This document shows positions 1 to 5,513 of a DNA stretch of 6,293 nt, piece after piece; position 1 is the first letter of the stretch, and the number at the start of each line of letters is the position of its first letter. The DNA comes from an uncultured bacterium. Its GTDB lineage: Bacteria; Eisenbacteria; RBG-16-71-46; CAIMUX01. The notes beneath the pieces were generated by a model. That model ran no database searches. It saw only the letters and a list, made by a program, of their open reading frames with translations, and was not told the DNA's origin. The translations under genes and the position numbers were made by a program. Where the stretch lies: assembly GCA_946886185.1 (NCBI GenBank), contig CAMPIC010000184.1, positions 1 through 6,293 on the forward strand. Reading direction: 5' to 3'.

Positions 1-178
1 GGGACCCCGGCTCCGGTCCGAACGGGCGGGACCCCGGCTCCGGCCCGAACGGGCGGGACCCCGGCGCAGCAATTGGTGCGAATGGAACGGATCGCGGCGC
101 TGCAATCAGTCCGGACGGGACGGATCGCAGGGTTGCAATCGGCCTCAGTGGGACGGATCCCGGCGCCGGGCCGGATCC
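1..178. repeat. Degenerate tandem repeat tract, units of 27-33 nt
   Basis: Units begin at 1, 28, 55, 85, 118 and 151. The first two are 27 nt long and differ at a single base (position 17 versus 44, t/c). The third is 30 nt. The next two are 33 nt and agree with each other at about 22 of 33 positions, sharing the cores ACGGATCGC and TGCAATC. The last is a partial unit starting GGACGGATC. Every complete unit is a multiple of three long, as expected if the array is translated, and several frames stay open through it. The array reaches the left edge, so its full copy number is unknown. The near-identity of the two leftmost copies against the divergence of the others suggests recent local duplication on the left side. 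There are no spacers of constant length, so it is not a CRISPR array. Confidence 0.8.
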
Positions 179-206
179 GTCGTGTGGATGAGCTGGCGCG
201 GTTCAT
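1..206 (-). CDS. Possible repeat-containing protein, C-terminus beyond window
   Basis: An open frame starts at ATG 206-204, 45 nt after the recombinase stop, and runs off the left edge (68 codons visible). An AGGAG at 215-211 lies four bases before the ATG, the main reason to consider it real. After about 16 residues rich in Arg, Ser and Gly, the product becomes periodic: 11-residue units IRPTEADCNPA, IRPVRTDCSAA and IRSIRTNCCAA, then shorter 9-residue units of type VPPVRAGAG. A Cys sits at the same place in each 11-residue unit. I recognise no family, signal peptide or membrane segment. The rival reading is the plus-strand frame from position 1 to a stop at 294 (units such as GRIAGLQSASV), which would overlap the recombinase 3' end. 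Another minus-strand frame is also open, so GC-rich sequence alone could explain the opening. The position after xerD and the ribosome binding site favour this frame, but the call is tentative. Confidence 0.35.
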   Translation of the reverse strand, partial: MNRASSSTRRIRPGAGIRPTEADCNPAIRPVRTDCSAAIRSIRTNCCAGVPPVRAGAGVPPVRTGAGV

Positions 207-251
207 GGCGCTCCTGTGTTTCTCCGACCCCGTCCTGCCCTGCCAACCACA

Positions 252-1175
252 TCACCCTCGCGGATGGAACTCGCGATGGACTCGATGCAGGTAGTTTCGA
301 TCCACCGCCGTGTAAATCTCGGTCGTGCGGAGATTGCTGTGCCCCAGCAGCTCCTGCACCACGCGCAACGAGGCTCCCCCGTGCAAGAGGTGCGTGGCAA
401 AGCTGTGCCGCAACGTGTGCGGGTGGATCTCCGCCCAGGGGAGAGTAGCCTGCATCGCCCGTTTGCGCAGAATTCTCCAGTAACCCATTCGGCTCAGCCG
501 TCCTCCCCTGCCGTTGAGGAAGAGGGTGCCCGGATCCCGTCGGGCCCCCAGGAGGCTGGATCTGCCCCCGGCCAGGTATTTTCGGACTGCCTGGGCGGCT
601 TGGCGGCCCACTGGAAGCATCCTCTCCTTCGAACCCTTTCCGTGGACTCGCAGCCAGAGCTCGCGCAGGTCGAGGTCCTCGACCCCGATCGTGACCAGCT
701 CGGAGGCCCGCAGACCCGAGCCATAGGCGAGCTCGAGCATGGCCCGATCCCGTAGATCGGCCGCTTCCTCCCCCGCGACCGCAGAGAGGAGCCGTTCGAC
801 GTCCTCGGGCGGGAGCACGTGGGGCAGATCGCGTCCGATCCGCGGAGCCTCCAACTCGGCGGCGAGATTGCTGGCCATGACGCGTTCCTGGAAGAGGAAT
901 CCGTAAAAGCCGCGCAACGCCGCGCGTGCCCGCAGCCGAGTCCTCGGAGACATCCCGGCGTCGTGCAAAGTGGCGAGGTATTCCCGCAGGTGATCAGGAG
1001 TCAAATCCTGGAAAGCGGCGACCTGCTCCTGCTCGAGCGCGTCAAGGTGGTGCGCGAGATCGGAGCGATAGGCGTCCACGGTTCTGGGAGAAAGGCGACG
1101 CTCCAGACTGAGATGCTGGAGGTAGTCGTCAAGACGACTCCGCAGGAGGTCCGATCGGCTCGGCCTTGGTTCCAT
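252..1175 (-). CDS. xerD: Tyrosine site-specific recombinase, XerC/XerD type
   Basis: The product is a 307-residue cytoplasmic recombinase of the type that resolves chromosome dimers at dif during division. The N-terminal SAM-like core-binding domain covers about residues 7-95 (LSPRTVDAYRSDL at 28-40). The catalytic domain covers about 115-300 and keeps the whole active site: R156 (YGSGLR), K180 (VHGKGSKER), H253 and R256 (HPHTLRHSFATHLL), H279 (ELLGHSN) and nucleophile Y288 (EIYT). The length is normal for XerC/XerD. The frame stays open upstream to 1556, but ATG 1175 is chosen because AAGGAG lies seven bases before it and because it begins at the family's usual point. It overlaps the uvrC 3' end by 47 nt, so the two are probably cotranscribed and translationally coupled. 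XerC and XerD are hard to separate: RMGYWRI at 229-235 looks XerD-like, while VVQELLGH looks more XerC-like. The symbol is therefore provisional. The hslVU genes that often follow xerC are not visible. Confidence 0.93.
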   Translation of the reverse strand: MEPRPSRSDLLRSRLDDYLQHLSLERRLSPRTVDAYRSDLAHHLDALEQEQVAAFQDLTPDHLREYLATLHDAGMSPRTRLRARAALRGFYGFLFQERVMASNLAAELEAPRIGRDLPHVLPPEDVERLLSAVAGEEAADLRDRAMLELAYGSGLRASELVTIGVEDLDLRELWLRVHGKGSKERMLPVGRQAAQAVRKYLAGGRSSLLGARRDPGTLFLNGRGGRLSRMGYWRILRKRAMQATLPWAEIHPHTLRHSFATHLLHGGASLRVVQELLGHSNLRTTEIYTAVDRNYLHRVHREFHPRG

Positions 1176-3093
1176 CCAGTGTCTCCTTGAGAATCCGCGC
1201 CAGCTTCGGTCCGATTCCTTTGACCGCGGCGATCTCGGATTCCGGTGCGCGCTGAATCCCTGCGACGCTTCCGAACTTCCGGAGCAAGAGGCGCCGGCGG
1301 TTCGGACCGATCCCTGGTATCGAGTCCAGCCGGGAGCGAGACTGGGCTCGTCTCCGGCGGAGGCGATGATACGCGATCGCGAAGCGATGCGCTTCGTCTC
1401 GAACTTGCTGGAGCAGCTGGAGCGCCGGAGAGCTGCGCGGCAAGACGATCGGGGGTCCGCCATGCGGAAGGATGATCTCCTCTTCGCGTTTGGCCAACCC
1501 CAAGAGCGGGACGTGGGCAAAGCCCATCTCCTCGAGGACCTGACGAGCCCGGCCAACTTGACCGCGACCTCCGTCGATGAGGATGAGATCGGGTGGCGTC
1601 TCGCCGCGCGTGGTGATGCGCAGGAGTCGCCTTCGCAAAGTCTCGCCGATCATCGCGAAGTCATCCGGACCCGGAATCGCGTCCATTCTGATGTGGCGAT
1701 ATGCGCTCTTCAAGGGGGTTCCATCCTGGAACGTCACCACTGAGGCGACCGGGTGCGAGCCCTGGAAGTTGCTGATGTCGTACCCTTCGATGCGATACGG
1801 CGGGTGCGGCAGATCGAGCGCCTCCTGGAGCGCATAGACCGAGCGATCGACGCGTCCCCGCTTGGCCGCGAGCGCGAGCTGCTCTTCTTCCAGGAGGAGG
1901 TGCGCGTTCTCCTCTGCCATCTCCACGAGACGCCGCAGATGGCCGCGCGGGCGGGACTGCAGCGTCACCTTGTGGCCCGAGCGCTCCGTGAGGACCTGCG
2001 CGATGCCTGCTCGATCCGCCGGTTCCACTCTCGTCACGAGGGTGCCGGGCACGCTCGGCGCGTCCAGGAAGAGCGCCAGAAGGAGCGCGCGCAACGTCTC
2101 CTCTTCCGGCGCCCCTTGCACGCCCGTGAGGATGCGGTGGCTCTTGCCGACGACTTTGCCTTCGTGGACGTGCAAGAACACCGCGCAGCCCAGATCGGCG
2201 CGGCAGGAGAGTCCGATGACATCCGCTTCCGACCCCTGCGGCGGCGTCATGCGCTGCTCTTTCATGAGCTCTTCGAGCGTCGCCATCCCATCACGCAGGC
2301 GGGCTGCTTCTTCGTAGCGATACCCGCCTGCCGCCGCCCGCATCCGTTCTTCCAGCTTCGCGAGCACTTCGTCGCCGCGACCGGAGAGGAAATCGATGAG
2401 CGGCCCCACCTGAAGCGCGTATTCCCCTTGCGTCACCCGGTGGGTGCACGGAGCGGTGCACCGGCCGATGAAGAACTGCAGGCACTCCCGCTCGTTTCTG
2501 GCGAGGCGTTGATCCGTGCAGTTGCGCAGCTGGAAGACGGAGCGGAGCACTTTCAGCGTCTGCCGCAGATCCTTGACGCGGATGAACGGCCCGAAATAAC
2601 GCGATCCATCCGGCACCACGTGACGCGTCAGGAACATTCCGGGGAACGGAGATCCCACCGTCACTTTGATGTAGGGATAGCGCTTGTCGTCCTTGAGCTG
2701 GACGTTGAACCGCGGAGTGTGCTGCTTGATGAGGTGCGCCTCGAGGATGAGCGCCTCCACCTCGCTGCTCACGGCGATGTAATCGAGGATCCGGATCCGC
2801 CGGCGCAGAGTGACGAGCCGGAAGTCGCTCGGCGCCGGTCCGCGGAAGTAGCTGCGTACGCGGCTGCGCAGACTTTTCGCTTTTCCGACGTAGAGGACGC
2901 GGCCGCGCTTGTCGCGCATCACGTAGACGCCCGGCTGTTTCGGGAGCAGTCCGAGCTTCGCCTCGAGCTTCTCTTTCCAATCCGGCCCGGCCAGATCGAT
3001 CCCGCGCTCGCGCGTTTGCGGCTCCGTCTCCGCCGTCTCGGGACGTCGATGCATCGGCACCGGGAGCCGGGGATTTTTGGGCCGCTTGCTCAT
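1129..3093 (-). CDS. uvrC: Excinuclease ABC subunit C (UvrC)
   Basis: UvrC is the dual-incision nuclease of nucleotide excision repair, recruited by UvrB to cut 3' and then 5' of bulky lesions. The 654-residue product is complete. The N-terminal GIY-YIG nuclease spans about residues 50-135, with Y68, K71, R78, E118 and N130 matching the known catalytic positions. Cysteines C192, C204, C212 and C216 have the 12-8-4 spacing of the conserved UvrC cysteine quartet. A UVR (UvrB-binding) helix pair lies near 241-280 (YRYEEAARLRD). The RNase H-like 5' nuclease has D439 (GYDISN), D507 (LILIDGGRGQ) and H569 (RDEAHRFA). Paired helix-hairpin-helix motifs occupy about 588-638 (SIPGIGPNRR, VKGIGPKLARIL). 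An arginine- and proline-rich stretch of about 45 residues precedes the first domain, longer than usual. The start is uncertain because no strong ribosome binding site precedes ATG 3093, and ATG at residue 14 is an alternative. It lies 64 nt after tRNA-Arg and overlaps xerD. Confidence 0.98.
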   Translation of the reverse strand: MSKRPKNPRLPVPMHRRPETAETEPQTRERGIDLAGPDWKEKLEAKLGLLPKQPGVYVMRDKRGRVLYVGKAKSLRSRVRSYFRGPAPSDFRLVTLRRRIRILDYIAVSSEVEALILEAHLIKQHTPRFNVQLKDDKRYPYIKVTVGSPFPGMFLTRHVVPDGSRYFGPFIRVKDLRQTLKVLRSVFQLRNCTDQRLARNERECLQFFIGRCTAPCTHRVTQGEYALQVGPLIDFLSGRGDEVLAKLEERMRAAAGGYRYEEAARLRDGMATLEELMKEQRMTPPQGSEADVIGLSCRADLGCAVFLHVHEGKVVGKSHRILTGVQGAPEEETLRALLLALFLDAPSVPGTLVTRVEPADRAGIAQVLTERSGHKVTLQSRPRGHLRRLVEMAEENAHLLLEEEQLALAAKRGRVDRSVYALQEALDLPHPPYRIEGYDISNFQGSHPVASVVTFQDGTPLKSAYRHIRMDAIPGPDDFAMIGETLRRRLLRITTRGETPPDLILIDGGRGQVGRARQVLEEMGFAHVPLLGLAKREEEIILPHGGPPIVLPRSSPALQLLQQVRDEAHRFAIAYHRLRRRRAQSRSRLDSIPGIGPNRRRLLLRKFGSVAGIQRAPESEIAAVKGIGPKLARILKETLDGTKAEPIGPPAESS

Positions 3094-3157
3094 GATGCGT
3101 CAGATGCTCCGCGGAGTGATTCGGTCACGCGCGCGGCGCGACGCGATCGAGAAGATG

Positions 3158-3231
3158 TGCCCCCGGCGCGGCTCGAACGCGCGACCTACGGTTTAGGAAA
3201 CCGTCGCTCTATCCACCTGAGCTACGGGGGC
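3158..3231 (-). tRNA. tRNA-Arg, anticodon CCT
   Basis: Read on the minus strand, the sequence folds into a full cloverleaf. The acceptor stem is GCCCCCG with CGGGGGC and discriminator A. The D stem is GCTC/GAGC around a GG-containing loop. The anticodon stem is ACGGT/ACCGT around loop TTCCTAA, and the T stem is GCGCG/CGCGC around TTCGAGC. The anticodon is CCT (complement of 3195-3197), which reads the arginine codon AGG. The 3' CCA is not encoded (CAT follows the discriminator), so it must be added by the CCA-adding enzyme, unlike the tRNA-Pro in this window. It lies 64 nt upstream of uvrC with no clear terminator between them, so read-through into uvrC is plausible. Confidence 0.97.
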
Positions 3232-3249
3232 ATCCGGGTTAGAGCCCTG

Positions 3250-3279
3250 ATTCTGCGACGCTTACCGGCTCGTTCTCAA
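3250..3279 (-). promoter_or_regulatory. Candidate promoter for tRNA-Arg (and uvrC-xerD)
   Basis: On the minus strand, TTGAGA (3279-3274) is followed after 18 bases by CAGAAT (3255-3250), a passable sigma-70-type -35/-10 pair (5 of 6 and 4 of 6 consensus bases). Transcription would begin near 3243, about a dozen bases before the mature tRNA 5' end. No other promoter is obvious for the tRNA-Arg, uvrC and xerD series. This is a pattern match only, and the organism's sigma factor preferences are unknown. Confidence 0.4.
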
Positions 3280-3283
3280 GGGC

Positions 3284-3300
3284 GAAACCGATCCGGTTTC
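3284..3300. promoter_or_regulatory. 17-bp dyad, candidate operator between tRNA-Arg and the alkB-like gene
   Basis: The arms GAAACCG (3284-3290) and CGGTTTC (3294-3300) are perfect inverted repeats around a 3-base centre. The dyad lies in the divergent intergenic space. It is 33 bases before the alkB-like ATG, just upstream of a possible TATTCT -10 box at 3310-3315, and upstream of the tRNA-Arg promoter candidate on the other strand. The symmetry and position suit a dimeric regulator. No T-run follows on either strand, so it is not an intrinsic terminator. A 7-bp inverted repeat at one fixed spacing is not improbable by chance in a window this size, so position is the main argument. Confidence 0.3.
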
Positions 3301-3332
3301 AGGCAGTGGTATTCTGGGCTCAGGTTGACACC

Positions 3333-3962
3333 ATGTCCACGCAACGAAGTAGTTCCCAGCTCCCGCTCTTCCCTACCGCCGTCGAGAGAGTGCTTGTCGA
3401 CGACGACCGGGGGCGGATCGTTTACACGCCCGACTTCGTGACGGCGGAGCTTGCTGACGCCTGGTTCGCGCAGGTGCGCGATGCGGTGCCCTGGGAGGCC
3501 CAGCGGCGCATGATGTACGACCGCGAGGTCGATGTTCCCAGGCTGGTCGGTCATTTCCGGCTGAACGACCCCGGCGTGCCGGACGCAATTCGCGACGCCG
3601 CCAGCCGAGTCGTGGCTTCGACGGGCATCGCGTTCACGAGCGTGGGTCTCAATTTCTACCGCGACGGTCAGGATAGCGTGGCGCCGCACAATGACCATCT
3701 CGATGAGCTCACGATCGGATTTCCGATCGTCCTTCTCTCGCTCGGATCTACCCGGCGCATGACGATCCGCGAGAAAGAGGCGCCCCGGCGTGGGTTCCAT
3801 ATCGACCTCGCAGCCGGGAGCTTGCTTCTCATGAGCTACGAGACGCAGCTCCACTACACGCATGGCATCCCGAAGACGACCGATCCTGTCGGCCCACGCA
3901 TCAGTCTCGCGTTTCGTGTGCGGCAGCCATCGAGTTCCGGGAAACAGCGAAACTACGGCTAG
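3333..3962 (+). CDS. AlkB-family Fe(II)/2-oxoglutarate dioxygenase
   Basis: The 209-residue product belongs to the AlkB-like 2OG-Fe(II) oxygenases, closest in layout to the bacterial/ALKBH2-ALKBH3 type. These enzymes remove methyl and other alkyl lesions such as 1-methyladenine and 3-methylcytosine by oxidative demethylation. The 2OG-binding LNFYRDG lies at 106-112. The iron ligands are H119 and D121 (PHND) and H177 (HYTHGIP). The 2OG-contacting arginines are R189 and R195 (PRISLAFR). The N-terminal SSQLPLF is typical of small bacterial members. ATG 3333 is preferred over GTG 3306: it begins the usual N-terminus, although only a weak AGGTT precedes it. It is the only plus-strand gene with firm support. 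It diverges from tRNA-Arg/uvrC and converges on apt with one base between the stops. The lesion or substrate (DNA, RNA or protein) cannot be fixed from sequence, so no symbol is given. The link to uvrC suggests DNA repair. Confidence 0.94.
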   Translation: MSTQRSSSQLPLFPTAVERVLVDDDRGRIVYTPDFVTAELADAWFAQVRDAVPWEAQRRMMYDREVDVPRLVGHFRLNDPGVPDAIRDAASRVVASTGIAFTSVGLNFYRDGQDSVAPHNDHLDELTIGFPIVLLSLGSTRRMTIREKEAPRRGFHIDLAAGSLLLMSYETQLHYTHGIPKTTDPVGPRISLAFRVRQPSSSGKQRNYG

Positions 3963-3963
3963 A

Positions 3964-4500
3964 TCATGCTTCCTTGTAGGCGAGCAAGGCGTGAACCGTG
4001 TTGCCTTCGAGGCGCTCGCGTCCACCCAGGCCGAGGAGCTCGATCAGGAATCCAAGCCCGACCACTTCGCCTCCCGCCTGTTCGACGAGCCGGACTGCCG
4101 CGCCGGCAGTGCCGCCGGTCGCGAGAAGATCGTCGATGATGAGCACGCGCGCACCGCGGGGAACGGCGTCGTGGTGCATCTCGAGCGCATCGGTGCCGTA
4201 TTCGAGCGTGTAGGTCTCGCGGATGGTGGCGGCCGGAAGCTTGCCCGGCTTGCGCAGCGGCACGAAGGGAAGCTCCTGCTGCACGGCCAGCGCCGCGCCG
4301 AGCAAGAATCCTCGCGATTCGATTCCCGCGATGAGGTCGACTTGACCGTCGAACGGTCTCCAGATCTCAGCCAGACTTTCGCGCATCAACTCGGGACGCA
4401 GCAGCAGCGTCGTGATGTCTCGGAAGAGGATTCCTGGCTTGGGAAAATCAGGGATGTTGCGCACTGCGGAGCGGAGGCGAGCGGAGAGGTTGGAATCCAA
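3964..4500 (-). CDS. apt: Adenine phosphoribosyltransferase
   Basis: Apt converts adenine and PRPP to AMP and pyrophosphate in cytoplasmic purine salvage. With the TTG start at 4500 the product is 178 residues, the normal family length. It shows [15 protein letters not shown] at 16-30, ESRGF at 61-65, RKPGKLP at 83-89, YGTD at 101-104 and the PRPP-binding loop [14 protein letters not shown] at 119-132. The frame stays open to ATG 4590, which would add 30 residues without family resemblance. The A of that ATG is the last base of the tRNA-Pro CCA end, leaving no leader or ribosome binding site after tRNA processing. I therefore prefer TTG 4500 (GAGG five bases upstream), with GTG 4560 as another option. 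The start is uncertain and the identity is secure. It is probably transcribed from the tRNA-Pro promoter. Its stop lies one base from that of the converging alkB-like gene. Confidence 0.95.
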   Translation of the reverse strand: MDSNLSARLRSAVRNIPDFPKPGILFRDITTLLLRPELMRESLAEIWRPFDGQVDLIAGIESRGFLLGAALAVQQELPFVPLRKPGKLPAATIRETYTLEYGTDALEMHHDAVPRGARVLIIDDLLATGGTAGAAVRLVEQAGGEVVGLGFLIELLGLGGRERLEGNTVHALLAYKEA

Positions 4501-4558
4501 GATGGCCTCGCGGCGGCTCCCGACGACTACGCATCGATGGCGATCCAGGAATGGAATC

Positions 4559-4572
4559 ACCGACGCGTCGGT
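4559..4572. promoter_or_regulatory. 14-bp perfect palindrome between tRNA-Pro and apt
   Basis: ACCGACGCGTCGGT is self-complementary over its full length. It begins 17 bases past the tRNA-Pro CCA end and lies upstream of the preferred apt start. In RNA it could form a five-pair stem with a four-base loop. It could act as a tRNA 3' processing signal, a weak stem in the apt leader or a protein site. There is no T-run, so an intrinsic terminator is unlikely. The high GC content makes a chance origin quite possible. Confidence 0.2.
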
Positions 4573-4589
4573 CGTCTCTGAAGAAAACA

Positions 4590-4666
<77 letters not shown>

Positions 4667-4672
4667 ACCCAC

Positions 4673-4704
4673 CTTGCGAGCGGTCAAACAACGGCGCCCG
4701 CAAG
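4673..4704 (-). promoter_or_regulatory. Stem-loop in the 5' leader of tRNA-Pro
   Basis: In the minus-strand transcript, CTTGCGGGCG (4704-4695) pairs with CGCTCGCAAG (4682-4673) over ten positions. Nine are Watson-Crick pairs and one is G-U, with a 12-base loop. The stem ends six bases before the mature tRNA 5' end. It lies between the promoter and the tRNA and lacks a following T-run, so it is not a terminator for pcm. It may shape the pre-tRNA leader for RNase P or nucleases, but this is inferred from position only. Confidence 0.4.
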
Positions 4705-4743
4705 TCACTGGGACGCAGGCGCCTCGATTGCCGCAAAGAGGGA

Positions 4744-4772
4744 AATATACCAGCCTCCCCTCGCACTGTCCA
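4744..4772 (-). promoter_or_regulatory. Sigma-70-type promoter for tRNA-Pro (and probably apt)
   Basis: On the minus strand, TGGACA (4772-4767) and TATATT (4749-4744) are separated by exactly 17 bases. This is five of six -35 and five of six -10 consensus bases at the optimal spacing, in an AT-rich patch of otherwise GC-rich DNA. Transcription would start near 4737, giving a leader of about 70 nt before the mature tRNA. It starts 28 bases beyond the pcm stop, as expected for a stable-RNA promoter following the surE-pcm unit. Confidence 0.65.
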
Positions 4773-4799
4773 GACCCGGAATCGATTGGATCGCCCACT

Positions 4800-5513
4800 C
4801 TAAAGCAGATCGTCCTCCCACCCTTCCTCGCCGATCAGCGGCACGAAGGAGCAGGAGATGCTTTCCGTGACTTCGTAGTCGTTCGGCCCGGTCTTCTTGC
4901 AGACGCGGATCTCCTGGCGAGCCCGGCCGCCGGTCGGGATCACCATCACGCCCTGCGGTACGAGCTGCGCGATCAGGCTGGCGGGAATGGCGGGAGCACC
5001 GGCGGTCACCAGGATCCGATCGAAAGGAGCCTGCTCGGGCCAACCGCGCGAACCATCTCCGATCCGGTACTCCACGTTGGTGTACCCGAGCTCCTCGATC
5101 CGCTCCGCCGCTGTGCGCGAGAGCTCAGCGATCCGCTCGATCGTGAAGACGCGATGGCACAGCCCGGCCAGCACCGCCGTCTGGTATCCGGAACCGGTTC
5201 CGATCTCCAGGACCCGGTGATGCGGCTCGACGGAGAGCTTTTCCGTCATGAGCGCGACCATGTACGGCTGCGAAATGGTCTGCTCTTCCCCGATCGGCAG
5301 AGCATGATCTCCGTGCGCGGCTCGGCGCGCTTCTTGGGGAACGAACTTCTCTCGGGGAATGCGGCGGAGCGCGTTTAGCACTCGAGGATCGTGGATGCCG
5401 CGCGACTCGATCTGCTCTCGCACCATGCGGTCGCGAAGCTCGGCGTCACCCGCGCCGGAATCGGAGCCCGGAATTATTCGCCGGAGCCGCCGGAGGAAAA
5501 TCGTAGGTCCCAT
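4800..5513 (-). CDS. pcm: Protein-L-isoaspartate O-methyltransferase
   Basis: Pcm uses S-adenosylmethionine to methylate isoaspartyl residues formed by ageing of Asn and Asp, the first step in returning them to normal aspartate. With ATG 5513 the product is 237 residues. PREKFVP at 53-59 and [17 protein letters not shown] at 71-87 form the family signature near the substrate site. [14 protein letters not shown] at 103-116 is SAM motif I, and FDRILVTAG at 164-172 is a later Rossmann strand. [10 protein letters not shown] near the end is also typical. The start is chosen because GAGGAG lies eight bases upstream. The frame opens further, to 5579, without support. ATG 5426 would give the 208-residue length of the E. 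coli enzyme but lacks a ribosome binding site, so the N-terminal 29 residues look like a basic extension. It overlaps surE by 40 nt, pointing to translational coupling. Confidence 0.96.
   Translation of the reverse strand: MGPTIFLRRLRRIIPGSDSGAGDAELRDRMVREQIESRGIHDPRVLNALRRIPREKFVPQEARRAAHGDHALPIGEEQTISQPYMVALMTEKLSVEPHHRVLEIGTGSGYQTAVLAGLCHRVFTIERIAELSRTAAERIEELGYTNVEYRIGDGSRGWPEQAPFDRILVTAGAPAIPASLIAQLVPQGVMVIPTGGRARQEIRVCKKTGPNDYEVTESISCSFVPLIGEEGWEDDLL

Noticed and set aside
1..178. CRISPR array
   Set aside because: The units are directly adjacent and grade in sequence and length. There are no unique spacers between conserved repeats and no cas genes in view.
252..1175. Integrase of a mobile element or integron
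   Set aside because: The recombinase has ordinary XerC/D length and motifs, overlaps a housekeeping gene, and no attachment-site duplication of a tRNA end or phage gene is visible. The nearby tRNAs are intact.
1176..1556. N-terminal extension of the recombinase frame to 1556
   Set aside because: It lies wholly in uvrC coding sequence, has no Xer resemblance, and the start at 1175 has a strong ribosome binding site and gives the normal length.
3094..3157. Terminator between tRNA-Arg and uvrC
   Set aside because: GC-rich partial inverted repeats occur (around 3124-3142), but the arms need a bulge and no T-run follows on the minus strand.
1753..3441. Plus-strand open frame of 562 codons across uvrC, tRNA-Arg and the alkB-like start
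   Set aside because: It is antisense to an intact uvrC with all catalytic residues and translates through the complement of tRNA-Arg. Its composition (Arg/His/Leu-rich) is typical of the antisense shadow of GC-rich genes.
3276..4025. Minus-strand ORF of 249 codons across the alkB-like gene
   Set aside because: It is antisense to a gene whose HxD...H and R...R residues are all present, so it is a shadow frame.
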